Origin: Cyclina sinensis
Lineage: Eukaryota > Mollusca > Bivalvia > Venerida > Veneridae
Assembly (NCBI GenBank): GCA_012932295.1
Contig: JAAONU010000011.1
Location: forward strand, 16,204,136 to 16,268,135
DNA: 64,000 nt
Direction: 5' to 3'
Each line of letters starts with the position of its first letter. Positions within the stretch are counted from its first letter, which is position 1. Under the pieces are notes generated by a model. The model was not told where the DNA came from, did no database searches, and saw only the letters and a list, made by a program, of their open reading frames with translations. This document shows positions 39,078 to 51,600 of this stretch, one piece after another. Position numbers and translations under genes: made by a program.

Positions 39078-39438
39078 TATTTGTTTTTATTTGGTAAGTT
39101 TTCTCGTCTAATATTTTTTGTCGATTTCACAAGTCGGTCAATGCCGCTTTATCCTTGAAAGAAAGAAAAAATATTTAGTATTTATCTGACTTAGAACACA
39201 CCTTTTTGTCATAAACAAAGTATACTCGATCTATTCCATCTATTTTTTAAGTACTTTGTATATTTGCATGAATTTATATTGAAATATAAAAGTTATACAT
39301 TTTCTTTGTTTAAGCGACTAAGTGTGTAGACGCCTCAGCAGTAGACACGTCTCGGCAGCTGACTCATTACATCTAAATAGTGGAGGTTAATTTATGCGGT
39401 ATTCAACAGTGTTGTCCAGGTACATTTGATTAGAGAAG
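39078..39438. promoter_or_regulatory. Shared bidirectional promoter region, POLR2I / SCCPDH
   Basis: These 361 bp separate two divergent start codons and must hold both 5' UTRs and at least the core promoters. Motifs seen by eye: an octamer ATTTGCAT (39,262-39,269), TATAAAAG (39,285-39,292) about 147 bases before the SCCPDH ATG, and an E-box overlapping an AP-1/NF-E2-like site, CAGCTGACTCA (39,356-39,366). The region is AT-rich and not a CpG island. Use of any motif is inference. Confidence 0.65.
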
Positions 39439-39616
39439 ATGTCTGAGGATAGGTATGACTTTGTGGTTTTTGGTGCCACTGGGTTTACAGGACAGTTTGT
39501 GGTGGATGAAGTGGCCAGAGTGATAGACGAAGAGGGTGGAAACCGCAAGATGGCAGTTGCAGGCAGATCTATGGAAAAACTGCAGAAAGTACTTGCAGAA
39601 TCATCGCAGAGGACAG
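39439..39616 (+). CDS. SCCPDH: SCCPDH exon 1 (residues 1-59)
   Basis: Start context AGAAGATGT. It encodes YDFVVFGATGFTGQFV with the dinucleotide-binding glycines. Donor ACAG|GTATAT; ends one base into codon 60. Confidence 0.95.
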
Positions 39617-42600
39617 GTATATATCTAACATATGGTTTATAAGTTCATAACCATGTAACTAAATTTGTATACATGTAACATCTCATTAAAAAATCTTGTC
39701 CAATCTTGCTAACAGTAAAATTGATTAACGAATACACTGTATTAAAGTCTGCATATTTCTAAAAATAACTTTCATTTCATTACAGTCACAAACCTCTTCC
39801 TAAAAATCATAATATAAGAACTGAAATAAAAATAACTTTATTAATATTGTACCTTATTTGCTGGAATTATATAAACTACTTTTGACTTATAACCATTAAA
39901 ACTCAAATATTCTCCTGCACCATAAAGTGTGCCTAATTTCACACTTATATGACACTAATAAAAAATATGACCTGTTCCTGTCATGTTAAGTAAGGTAATC
40001 CTCAGGCTCTGCTGAGACAAGTTTGTTTGAGCAAATTATTAACAATCAAAAATGGTTTTATTCAACCATTTGTTTGATTAATTGTGATTTATAAAATAAC
40101 TTTTAAAACATTTTCAGCTAAGTACATATCATCAGTAGTTTTTAAGGGATGTAAATTTAATTTACATGAGTTTAGAAAATGTGTAACTAATCCACATATC
40201 TATATGTCTGTAACTAATCCATATATCTATATGTCTTTAGCATTGATAATAGGTCTTGATTATATATTGAGTATTTTCGATCTGAAGTGTTAAAATTCAT
40301 TGTTTTATACATAGATTTAGGTGTCTTTGTTGATTTTCAGTTTCACCAAAAAAAACAACATTTTTCACATTGAAGAACATGGGTCAAAATAGATTCACTA
40401 TCTTCTTCATTTCAATATAAAATATTTTCTAGGAGCTAAGTGAGGATTTAATTGTAAAGATGGGACTGATACTGATGATGAAAGTGAAATGATGGTTTGA
40501 TGTATTTACTCTCAATGTCATTTGGCAGAGAATCAATTAAAAAAAATGTTATATCTCATTATCTGTATGTTGTTGTTTAAATACTTAAGAAGTCAGGGGA
40601 AAAAGGCAAAAAATAAAGTAACTATTTTTAGGACATTTGAAATGTGTTTTGGACAAGTGTTTTTTAAGATAAATGATTTTTCTTTTGATGCATGTAAGCT
40701 TTATCAAAGTTTATTCGTAAGTTTTGAAATAATTGTCACATAAATGAAGTAACAAGTTTACTGTTTTGACAGTCCTGCATTATATTGCTCTTTTGAATAT
40801 TTGACTATAATGGAGATATAGTAAGCACAAACTTAACTCAGTATTTGAAAAAAGTTTCATGTGAAATAAGTTTGACTATTGATAATTTTTGATAGCCCAG
40901 TGGTTTTGCTGTTTACTCATAAGGTCCTAGGTCCTGATCCCATCTGGAGCATGAAATGTGGCAAATGTACCTCAGTACACCCAGATTAAAAAGGGGAACT
41001 AGTATTAAAAGTTACTAGCTTCACTCAAGTAGTTGGTTCCATCGTCAGAAGTATCTCAAGAGAAATTTAACTTAGTTGGAATGATTGTATTGCAAACTAA
41101 AATAAGTACAAGTATAAAAACAGTTAGCTATATCTGAACAAATCAAAAGTAATATTAGAATAAACTCAGCTATGGAAGCATCAAGTTACTCCCTCATTTG
41201 TGTTCACAAGAAGATGTACATACCACTAAAAAAAATTTCATGTTTTAGAAGCTTATTGAAAATCTTATGGACTGATTATATTTTATCAGGACCTCTTTAT
41301 TGTTCAGCATGTCCATTATACATTTCTTTTATCTGTATCTATCTCATTAGTGGCTGCTTTGAACATTTTATGATGCAGTTCATTTTGGATTTAAATCAAT
41401 CAGATGAATGCTGTTTGCAACTAGCTTTGTGCGTTTGTTTCGTTGCCAAGAAATTCAAGCTTATTTTAAGATCAGATAAGTGGTCCAGTTTGCAACACTT
41501 TTTAGGTTTCATGCAGACAAAGTTAGTTTGATTTGATGGAAGTAAACAGCCATTTCAGATACCGTAAAAATTTTATTTATAGCCCCTCTAATAGATGCCA
41601 ACCCCTCATATTTTGGACAAAAAACAGCCATTTTTAAGCTCAAAGTTGAAAAATCAACTGCCCCTTTTTAACACCCCTCCCCTGATCTGAGCAAAATTGA
41701 GCTTACCTTTACAATTCAAGTTTACTTATTTCCCTTTTATTTACTTTTATTTCCCTTAATATTGCTGTAAGAAAGTAGTAAAGATCATGCGTGAGGCTTA
41801 TTTTTTTATTCCTGTGCTCAGCAAACTTTCACACATACCAGATTCTACATGTATGGTAGTAGCGGAAATGAACAGATTTTAGCATTGTCTGCAATAAGTC
41901 AACATCCGTTCTTTCTCCTGATTCGATTTCTACTTGTAATTATGAGGGGCAAGGGGATTTATAAAGCCCTGCTTAGAAAATCGGTCTGTTTTGTGAAGAT
42001 GTGTCCCCAATTAATGCCCATCCCCAACTTTCAAACAATCCCTGATTCTAATAAAAGCCCTGGCTATAAATAGAATTTTTACGGTATTTGGTTGATGTTA
42101 TATATTTTTGCTGAAAGGTGTGTGTTAAAAAAAGTTCCATAACCAGATACACACAGAAACAAAAATTGATAAACAAAGGATATTAGATGTGTTGTCATGA
42201 AATATGGGATTTATACAATGTAGCACAAGTTATTTGAAAATGACAAAAACAAGGCTCTGCCTGTATCATAGAAGTTTTGTAAGTGAATGGTGACAGAAAC
42301 AGAAAGAAACTGTTTGTTTTGTCCACATACGCACAAACATCGTCCACATACTGTTTTGTCCACATACGCACAAACATCGTCCACATACGCACAAACATCG
42401 TCCACATACGCACAAACATCGTCCACATACTGTTTTGTCCACATACGCACAAACATCGTCCACATACGCACAAACATCGTCCACATACGCACAAACATCG
42501 TCCACATACGCACAAACATCGTCCACATACGCACAAACATCATCCACATACGCACAAACGTCATAAGCCTGTTGTTAATTACGTTGATGTCAAAGTGTTA

Positions 42601-45600
42601 TCACACTAATATCAGAAATAAAGCATGTTTTTATCACTGTCTGTGAAATTAATGAGCTGTAAAATATTGCTGTGCCATAAGCAATAGAGCTGTTGGTTGG
42701 ATTCGTGTTAAAATTGATTGTTTATAGTAATTTGTTGGATTCATCTTAAAATTGATTGTCTATAACCATTTGTTGGATCCATGTTAAAATTGACTGTTGA
42801 TAATCATTTGTTGGATTCATGATAAATTTAAGTCCTATAATTCCTGTTGAATGACCAGTACACTATTCAAGGGAAAAGTATTAAATATAAGAGCTAGATA
42901 AAACCATGGGAATAAAATTTTACCCATCATGCATCAAGAGTCAATGAAAAATCAGTTCAGTTACTAAGTCAGTTAAATTGTAATTATTAAGATATAAATG
43001 TAGTCTAGGATATTATCATGATAGTTTAAAACTTTTAGTGGAAGTATGAAGCTTGAAGTCACTAGAAGCCTTGTCTCTGCATGTCTAAGTTAAACCAGAA
43101 AGTCAGTAGAGAAGTTATTTTTAGCTTTGGCTCTGGAAATAGATACCTAATCAATTATTTTTGGTTCTGTTTTACAGGCAAGTCTCTAGAGGAAACCCCC
43201 ATCATTATATGTGATGTAAGCAGCCAAGAGTCATTAGCAGAGATGTGCAAGCAAGCCAGAGTTGTACTGAACTGTGTTGGACCTGTAAGTTTTGGCATTT
43301 AAGCTAATTTGAGTCTGTCTGCAAGCTTCATTTTATAGTTATAAAATTGTTACAGTTTGTATTATTAGTTTCTGTTTACAATATGGCATGTTATTTAAAG
43401 TAATGCTAAAAAAACATATATTCACTGTTTTGAAATAAGTTTGTTCTGAATCTACAAAATTATGGTTTATGAAGTGATCCGATTGATCATTCATGTAGTG
43501 TGATATTCTTATGTTTGAAATATTCTGTCTACAGTACCGATTCTATGGTGAACAAGTTGTCAAGGCTTGCATTGAGAATGGAGCACATCATATTGACATC
43601 AGTGGAGAACCACAGGTAAGTTAAAACATTAATTTTGTCACAAACTTATCCTTGGTTGGCTTGAGTGTATCCGTGTAATTAGATACAATTTCAAGTAAAC
43701 TTCAGTCATTGCTAAAATAGTGATTAATTTAAAAAGATGTTAATGAAAAGAGTTTAAAGTTTCATCAATTGGGATTGAAATGAAAGAAATAAACTGTGTG
43801 TTTAGAATAGTTTTTCTCTAATTCTATACATGTTATTTGTTTTGCTTTTGAACATTTTACATTTGTATACAGATCACCATGAAATTTCACATTTATTTGC
43901 CTTGATGTTAACAGTTTATTACATGTGTATAAGTTTTTTATTATTTGTTGAACCTGTGACAGTACTTGGAGCGAATGCAGCTGATGTACAGTGGTAAGGC
44001 AAGAGAAGCTGAAGTGTATGTGATAGGTGCTTGTGGGTTTGACAGTGTACCCAGTGACATGGGCGTGGCCTTCCTCACAGAAAAGTTTGATGGCAAGTCT
44101 TAGGTTTATTTTCATTGGAATGGAATGCTACCCATCACACACAAACATGTTTGTCTAGAAAAAAAAATTCTCTGTTTAAAACTTTTAAAGTTGTTGTCAT
44201 TTCTTGTTTGTTTTTCTCAGAAAAAATAGCCTGTTGGTCTCAAGTTTGTTAACTTGAGTAATGTTGTAAATAACACTTCAGTTTAAAATGCTCAGTGATA
44301 TAAAGAGTAGTATTTCCTGTGTTAAGACTGTGTCTGCAGTTACATAATGTAGTAACTTCCTGCCGTCATTAAATGTTGGGAGATTAATACTTGTTCAAGG
44401 CTAAATCATTTCTCAATTTGAAAAATATTATTAAGGTACTTGTAAGTCAGTTATACATATGTTCTCTGCACACTGTTTCAGCAAATCATTTTACTGATCT
44501 GATGCTAGAATGAAAAAAAGTTCAACTTAGGTAAACAGTATTACAATATATCTTACTATAGTTGTGTTTCACTTTACTTTCAGGAGATCTGAACTCTGTT
44601 GAATTCTTTATTACATTACACCCAGGACCAGATGTAAGTTTTCATTGTTATGGTTCAACTTTAATTTCACTGTTTTCATTTTCAAACAGTTGGTATCGTA
44701 CATTAGTCATATATGATTTTAAAAAGCTGTAATTAAAAGATGGGTTACCCTTGATATACTTAATTTGGAATTGATACATGATAAATCACTATGTCATTGA
44801 TTTGACTGTTTCTGTTTTTATGACAGCTTTTTTGCCAAATTTGGGAAAATATTTCTGAATGTATGTATATATGAATTAAAACAAAATTAAAGGAAACACA
44901 AGCTTATTTGCAGGGCATTTTCTGAATATGACTATGACTATATTTTACCAACTAAGAGGTTATGCATTGTATATTTATGTTTCAGGGACTTTCTGGAAAT
45001 ATAACCACATTAGAGAGTGCTCTGCATGGATTTGCCCATGCTAAAGAGCTGGAGCCATTGAGAAAAACATTGTTTCCCACACCACTTCCTAGGAGCCAGT
45101 ACAAACTGCAGCCAAAGTAAGTGATTTTATGAGATAATGTCCATATAAAGTGTACTGTGGTCATTAGTATGTGTCATTTCAAAATTAGTATGTGTCATTT
45201 CAAACACCTAAAAAATAACAAAAAGGTGAACAACTTCTATGATAAATAAGCAATGCACACATGCACGTGCAATGGAAAATCATTATATTATACTGCTTTG
45301 CACATGTTTGTTGGTTTGTTTGGTAGACCAGTTGGTTTCCAGTCAATAGCTTGAGAACACATGAGGCACAGAGACTTGACATTTGGTAGATTAGGTCAAA
45401 GGTAAAGTTCTTAGTTTGAAAATGGTTTCTGATCATTAACTCAAGAATAACTGCACCCAGGACTTTAAATCTTTACAGAATGGTTTTTGGTATGATAAGT
45501 AGATAACCCCTTTTGTTTGTTGGCCAACAGGATCACAGGTGAAGCTCAGAGGAGCCCAATGGTTTCTTAACAATAACTAAAGAACACTGCTCCCAGAACC

Positions 45601-48600
45601 TTCAAACTTTACAGGATGTGCCTGTACCTCATTAGTAGTCTTTGATCAGTTACTCATGATTGAATAAATGAATCCAGGAATTTTGAACTTTGTTCATCTT
45701 TATGAGTGTATAAACTCTACATCCTATTGTTTAAGGCTCACCTTGCTGAGTCAGCATTCCTTAAAGACCATGGGGATTTCTTATGTATGCAAGAGAGGCA
45801 ACAGTGTCATTCTGACATTTCATGTTTGTACGTGCAGTGGATATACAAATGTATGAATAGTCACTTTTCAAAATCATCTTCACTTGAGTTAATTACTGCA
45901 AGAAATGCATTTTAGCATTTCTTCTGTGAAAAAGAGTAAACAGCTGTACTCTAAATGACCTTTTTTGATACTAAAAAGATTTGCGTTTAAAAAAGCTGGA
46001 AAATCATGCTAGTGTGATTTGAACCAGTGACCTGCACCATGACTCTAAGGAATTCATTTATTTGCAGGGCTGCTGGATACAATAAGGACATAGAACATTG
46101 GTGCTTGAACTTCCCTGGTAGTGACAGGTCTATAGTGAACAGAAGTGTTCGGTTTGATTATGAGGTCAATCAGAAAAGACCAGTATGTATACATTTAATA
46201 TAAAACTGAAAGTCCCTTGACTGATATAACTGTATTGAAATTGAGTATTCGGGAGTGTTGAAAAAGAAGGCTAAGTAGCATATTTTCCTACTGCAGACAC
46301 ATTGTTTATGACTCTTTATTGATATACAGTTTACATTTGGTTTTAATTAACACCTTTGCAGGAAATACAGAGTTGCTGAAAAGGTTGAGAAACCCATGTT
46401 CCTTTGTTTAGATGAAATTTTCACTGCCATTGAAATGTGATTATTCAGATTTAGTGACAGACCTGATTATTTTTCTCATGATTCACTTTTTTCTTCTTAT
46501 CAAATCTTTCAGTTTAAGCAAAAAATTTCTGAAGGGACTGCAAAATGCTCTCAAAGTACTCTTCAGTTTCATTCTGTGATGATTCATTTGATCATGTTTT
46601 GACTTAAATTTATTTTTGATCACAGTTTCAAGTTGGTGCCTACATTCAGCTCCCCAGTTTCATCTACATGATGTTGACAGTTGTGTTTGGTTTTATTGTT
46701 GGTCTGATGGCCAAATTCAGTCTTGGCAGATCAATTATTCTGAAGGTATAAATTTGTATTACTTATGTATCAGATAAAGCTTCTGACTAAAACAATTTAC
46801 TCTAGCTTTTCCCCTCAACAGAATTGAGAAGACAACAAAATAATTGATTGAATCTGCCAGTTTCTGTATATAGGTTTCTTAATTAGAGAAGAAATATTGG
46901 TACATTGTATTGTTACCCCCTTTTTTGACTGGCTTGGTGCTACCAAGGACAATAAAGTTTTATTTGTCATATGTTCTCTATACTGTTCTTGGTTAAAATG
47001 TTTTGTGGAGGTTTCTTAAAACCTTTGGAGTGTAATAATTTGAAACTTTTTGTTTCAGTATCCACAGATTTTTACCTTCGGTGTGTTCAGACATGGTGGT
47101 CCATCAAAGAAACAGGTATGCAAGTATTTTCAAACTGTATACTTTTTAACTCACCTGAGTAAAAAGTGCTCAAAGGTGACCTATTGGGATCATTGATTGT
47201 CCGGCATGCGTTGTGCGTCGTCAACAATTTGACTTGAACGACTTCTCCAAAACTGCTAAGCCAACTTTGATGAAACATGCCTTGGATATTCTTTGTATGA
47301 AGCTCTACCAAAGTTGTTCAAAGAATTGAATTCCAGCAAGAACTCTGGTTGTTATGGCAACTGAAAGGAAAAACTTTGAAAATATTTTTGTATGAAACAA
47401 CAAGGTCTTTAGCCTTAAGATTTGGTATGTAGCATTGTCCAGTGGCCCTCTATCAAGTTTTTTTCAAATTATGCCCCTGGTGTCAAATTTGGTCCTGCCC
47501 CAGGGGTCTATTGATTTTACATAGGCTTATATAGGGAAAGCTTTGAAAATCTTCTTGTCTGAAACCACGTGGCCCTGAGCCTTAAGATTTGGTATGTGGC
47601 ATTGTCTAGTGGACCTGTACCACATTTGTTCAAATTATACCCCTGGGGTCAAATTTGGTCCCACCCTAGGGTCATTGATTTTACATAGGCTTATATAGGG
47701 AAAACTTTGTAAATCTTCTTGTCTGAAACCACAAGGCCCTGAGCCTTAAGATTTTGTACGTAGCTTTGTCTAGTGGACCTCTACCAAATTTGTTCAAATT
47801 ATGCCCCTTGGGTTAAATTTGGCCCTGCCACAGAATTCAATTGATTATACACAGGCTTATGTAGGCAAAACTTTAAAAAGCACTTCTTGTCTGAATCCAC
47901 TAGAACTTTTAGATATTTTTAATGGAGCATCAGCAAGAGGTCATCTACCAAGTTTGTTCAAATTATGCCCCTTGAATGAAAATTGACTCCCTGGGGGTCA
48001 CTTGAATTCATATAGATTTATATACGGAGATTCTTAGATATGTTGTCATGAATATTGAACATGTACTGCAACTGTACTGTACATGTACTTTGTAAGATTA
48101 TGAAAATCATGCATTTTGTTTGAGCCACCCTTGCCACCAATCAGCTGATTGCAATTGGGTAATATATCTGATTCAGCAGTTATCTATGCAAAACAATAAT
48201 ATTACCATTCCCTGCCTTTGGTGTACTGATTATGCCCACCTTCAAAGAAGCAGGGGTATATTGCTTTGCACATGTCTGTTGGTCAGTCCGTCTTTATACC
48301 AGACCTTGTCTGATCAATAACTAGAGAGCACTCTGGCCTACAGTTCGCATCTTTGGTGGGGTGGTTGGTCATGCTCGGTAGATGATCTGTACTTATTTTG
48401 AGGTCAGTCTGTCAAAGGTCAAGGTCACTGAGACCATGATTACTAAAAGCTTGTTTGATCAATAACTACAGAGCACTCTGGCCTACAGTTCGCATCTTTG
48501 ATGGGATGGTTGGTCATGCTCGGTAGATGATCCGTACTTATTTTGAGGTCAGTATGTCAAAGGTCAAGGTCACTGAGACCATGATTACTAAAAGCTTGTT

Positions 48601-51600
48601 TGATCAATAACTAGAGAAAACTTTGGCCTACAGTCCTCGGATTTGCTGAGGAGGTTAATCATGACCTGTAGATGACCCATATAGATTTTGAGGTCAGTAG
48701 ATTAAAGGTCAAGGTCACTGAGACTATGATTACTAAAAGCTTGTTTGATCAATAACTACAGAGCACTCTGGCCTACAGTTCGCATCTTTGGTGGGATGGT
48801 TGGTCATGCTCTGAAGATGATCCCTGCTTATTTTGAGATCAGTATGTCAAAGGTCAAGGTCACTGAGACCATGATTACTAAAAGCTTGTTTGATCAATAA
48901 CTAGAGAAAACTTTGGCCTACAGTCCTCGGATTTGCTGAGGAGGTTAATCATGACCTGTAGATGACCCATTTAGATTTTGAGGTCAGTAGATTAAAGGTC
49001 AAGGTCACTGAGACCATGATTACTAAAAGCTTGTTTGATCAATAACTACAGAGCACTCTGGCCTACAGTTCGCATCTTTGGTGGGATGGTTGGTCATGCT
49101 CTGAAGATGATCCCTACTTATTTTGAGATCAGTATGTCAAAGGTCAAGGTCACTGAGACCATGGTTACTAAAAGCTTGTTTGATCAATAACTAGAGAAAA
49201 CTTTGGCCTACAGTCCTCGTATTTGCTGAGGAGGTTAATCATGACCTGTAGATGACCCATTTAGATTTTGAGGTCAGTAGATTAAAGGTCAAGGTCACTG
49301 TGACCTTGACCAAAAAAAGCTTGTCTGACCAATATCTAGAGAATGTATGGCCTACAGTCCTCAGATTTGGTGGGGAAGTTGGTCATATCCTTTAAATAAC
49401 CCCTATTGATTTTGAGTTCAGTAGGTTAAGGTTACTCTGACTTTGACCACAAAAAGCTTGTCCAACCAAAAACTAGAACACCGGCCTACAGTTATCAGAT
49501 TTGATGTGGAGGTTGGTAATGTCCGGTAGATGAACCCTATTGATTTTGAGGTCAAAGGTCAAGGTCATGTGGTGTCATTGTGACCTCAACAAAAAAAGCT
49601 TGTCCGATCAATAACTAGAGAATGCTTTGGCCTACAGTCATCAAATTTGTCAGTAGGTCAAATGTCAAGGTCACATTTAGAAGTCCTTAGAACATAACTA
49701 ATTGGTTGCCATTGAGGGGAGGGGTGGGGGGCATAAATGTTTCACAAACATCTCTTGTTTAAGATGGAATTTGATTTAACTTTGAGAAATGTGAAAGCAA
49801 TTGATTCGTCTGCTGCAAAGGGAAAGAGGAAGTTGCCTAGAAGGACTGTTATATGAGGGTTGATCCAGAAATTTGTACAATGGGTTTATAAAACCTTAAG
49901 GGTTTCAGATATCAAAGCAAGACTTATACAGTCATTAAATATAGTATCTATGCAATATATGTGCTAAAAATTAAATTTGTACATAAAATATTGATTGCAC
50001 AACAACACATCAAAGATATAGGCCCATATCTAGATGGGGGAGCACGAGCATCATCAGCAACTTCAAACTACACATACTCCATATCATTTTGACACATCAG
50101 CCGGAGAACGCAACATATGCTGACTTTTCTCATGTTCAAATCTTTTGTCAAGATCGATTCTACAGTTCCATAAGATGTCCGTATTTTATCAGCTATTTCA
50201 TGCACCATTTTCCGTCTATCACTGTTGAGAACAGATTTCATCTCGTCAATAAAATTATGACGCATTGTGGGTCTGTCTGTCTTGGCACTCATCATCTACT
50301 ATGCAACTCTGCCCCTCCTTAAATCCCTGGTGCCATTTAAATGCAAGTTCCTTGCTGCACTTCAACCCTCAATTCTCAATCTTTTGAAACATTTGTGTCG
50401 GAGTGTGTCAAAGATTTTGACAGAATTTGATCACTGATCGCATTTCCAGTTTAGACGTTGATATCATTTCTCTCTCTCTTCAGTTTTGTCTCTCTCATTA
50501 AAAACACGTCATTTCAAGTTGTTGGATATAATACGGTAATACTAATATGTGCTCAAAAGGAACAAAACTACATTACTAGCGAACTATAGGCTGAATGGAT
50601 TCTATTGATAAAAGTTATTGGTCCATTGTACAAATTTCTGGATCAACCTTCGTATGTTTCATCAGATTGAAAAGGTAGTTGTGACTTGAAAAAGCATAAA
50701 TCAGTCCAGATTTGGATAGCCTTTGTTTTTATCCAATAAGCGTTAAATTGGGAAGTATAACTAGAACTGTGTCCATAGGACACGGATGCCCCCACTATGC
50801 ATAAGTGCTCATAAACAAGAGCATGTATATCCTGTATGTAAGATTTTTTCTGTACATATACCTAAAATGATCTACAGGTAACCTTATGTACATGTTAAAT
50901 TAAATTACAAATGTAAAATTTATTTGTTCAATTATTTATATGGTATATAGTGAAAAAATCAACAAAGGGCCATAATTCTGTTAAATATGGTCACAGCAAA
51001 AATTCCTTCCTTTACTACCATCTACACATTAAAGCTGTTCATCCCTGGAAGTTTAAGCAAAATCTGCCATCCGGTTTAAGAGGAGTTGCGTTCACAAAAT
51101 TTCTATATGGTATATAGTGAAAAAATCAACAAAGGGCCTTAATTCTGTTAAAATTGGTCGCAGCAAAAATTCCTTCCTTTACTACCATCTACACATTAAG
51201 GTTGTTCATCCCTGGAAGTTTAAGCAAAATCTGCCATTCGGTTTAAGAGGAGTTGCATTCACAAGATTTCGGGACGTACGGACGGACAGACATACGGATG
51301 GACGGACGGACAAGTGCAACGCTATATGCTCCCCATTTTGTGGGGGCATAAAAAGCCAAGTCAAGATCACACCAATAATATTCTACAAATAAGTGTCCTT
51401 ATGCTTAAAATCATCATAACGAATATTATGTTGGATATTAAAGCAACTTTGTCAACAAGAAGTGGAATACTATTGGTCAAGGTTTGGTTGCCATTACAGA
51501 TTGAGACATCAAGTTTCAGTATTACTTTGATTGGTAAGGGATGGAAGGACAAGCTTACTGATGTGGACAGCCAACATGACACCCCACCTGACAGCAAGAT

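Larger units (their letters stand above)
48228..49763 (-). mobile_element. Pearl-like element with dimeric 145 bp array in SCCPDH intron 9
   Basis: Minus-strand element. The 3' end (48,228-48,300) has TATGCCCACC, GGGTATATTGCTTTGC and a GGTCAGTCCGTC microsatellite remnant. The 5' end (49,763) reads ACAAGAGATGTTTGTGAAAC, then TTATGCCCCCC. In between is a tandem array of about ten units. There is no coding capacity. Confidence 0.7.

Noticed and set aside
42321..42562. Regular repeats that might be taken for a CRISPR array
   Set aside because: The units abut without spacers and the DNA is eukaryotic, so it is a minisatellite.
42195..42646. Long open frames on both strands (93-119 codons) over the minisatellite, including Cys-rich readings
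   Set aside because: They are by-products of a stop-free 21 bp repeat inside an SCCPDH intron, with no splice or family support.
46005..46040. GGTTCAAATCA B box on the minus strand before SCCPDH exon 7
   Set aside because: There is no A box at the right distance, so at most it is a SINE remnant and not a tRNA gene.
49287..49311. Calling the palindrome a functional estrogen response element
   Set aside because: Sequence alone shows a consensus match inside a repeat. Function needs binding data, so it is reported only as a candidate site.
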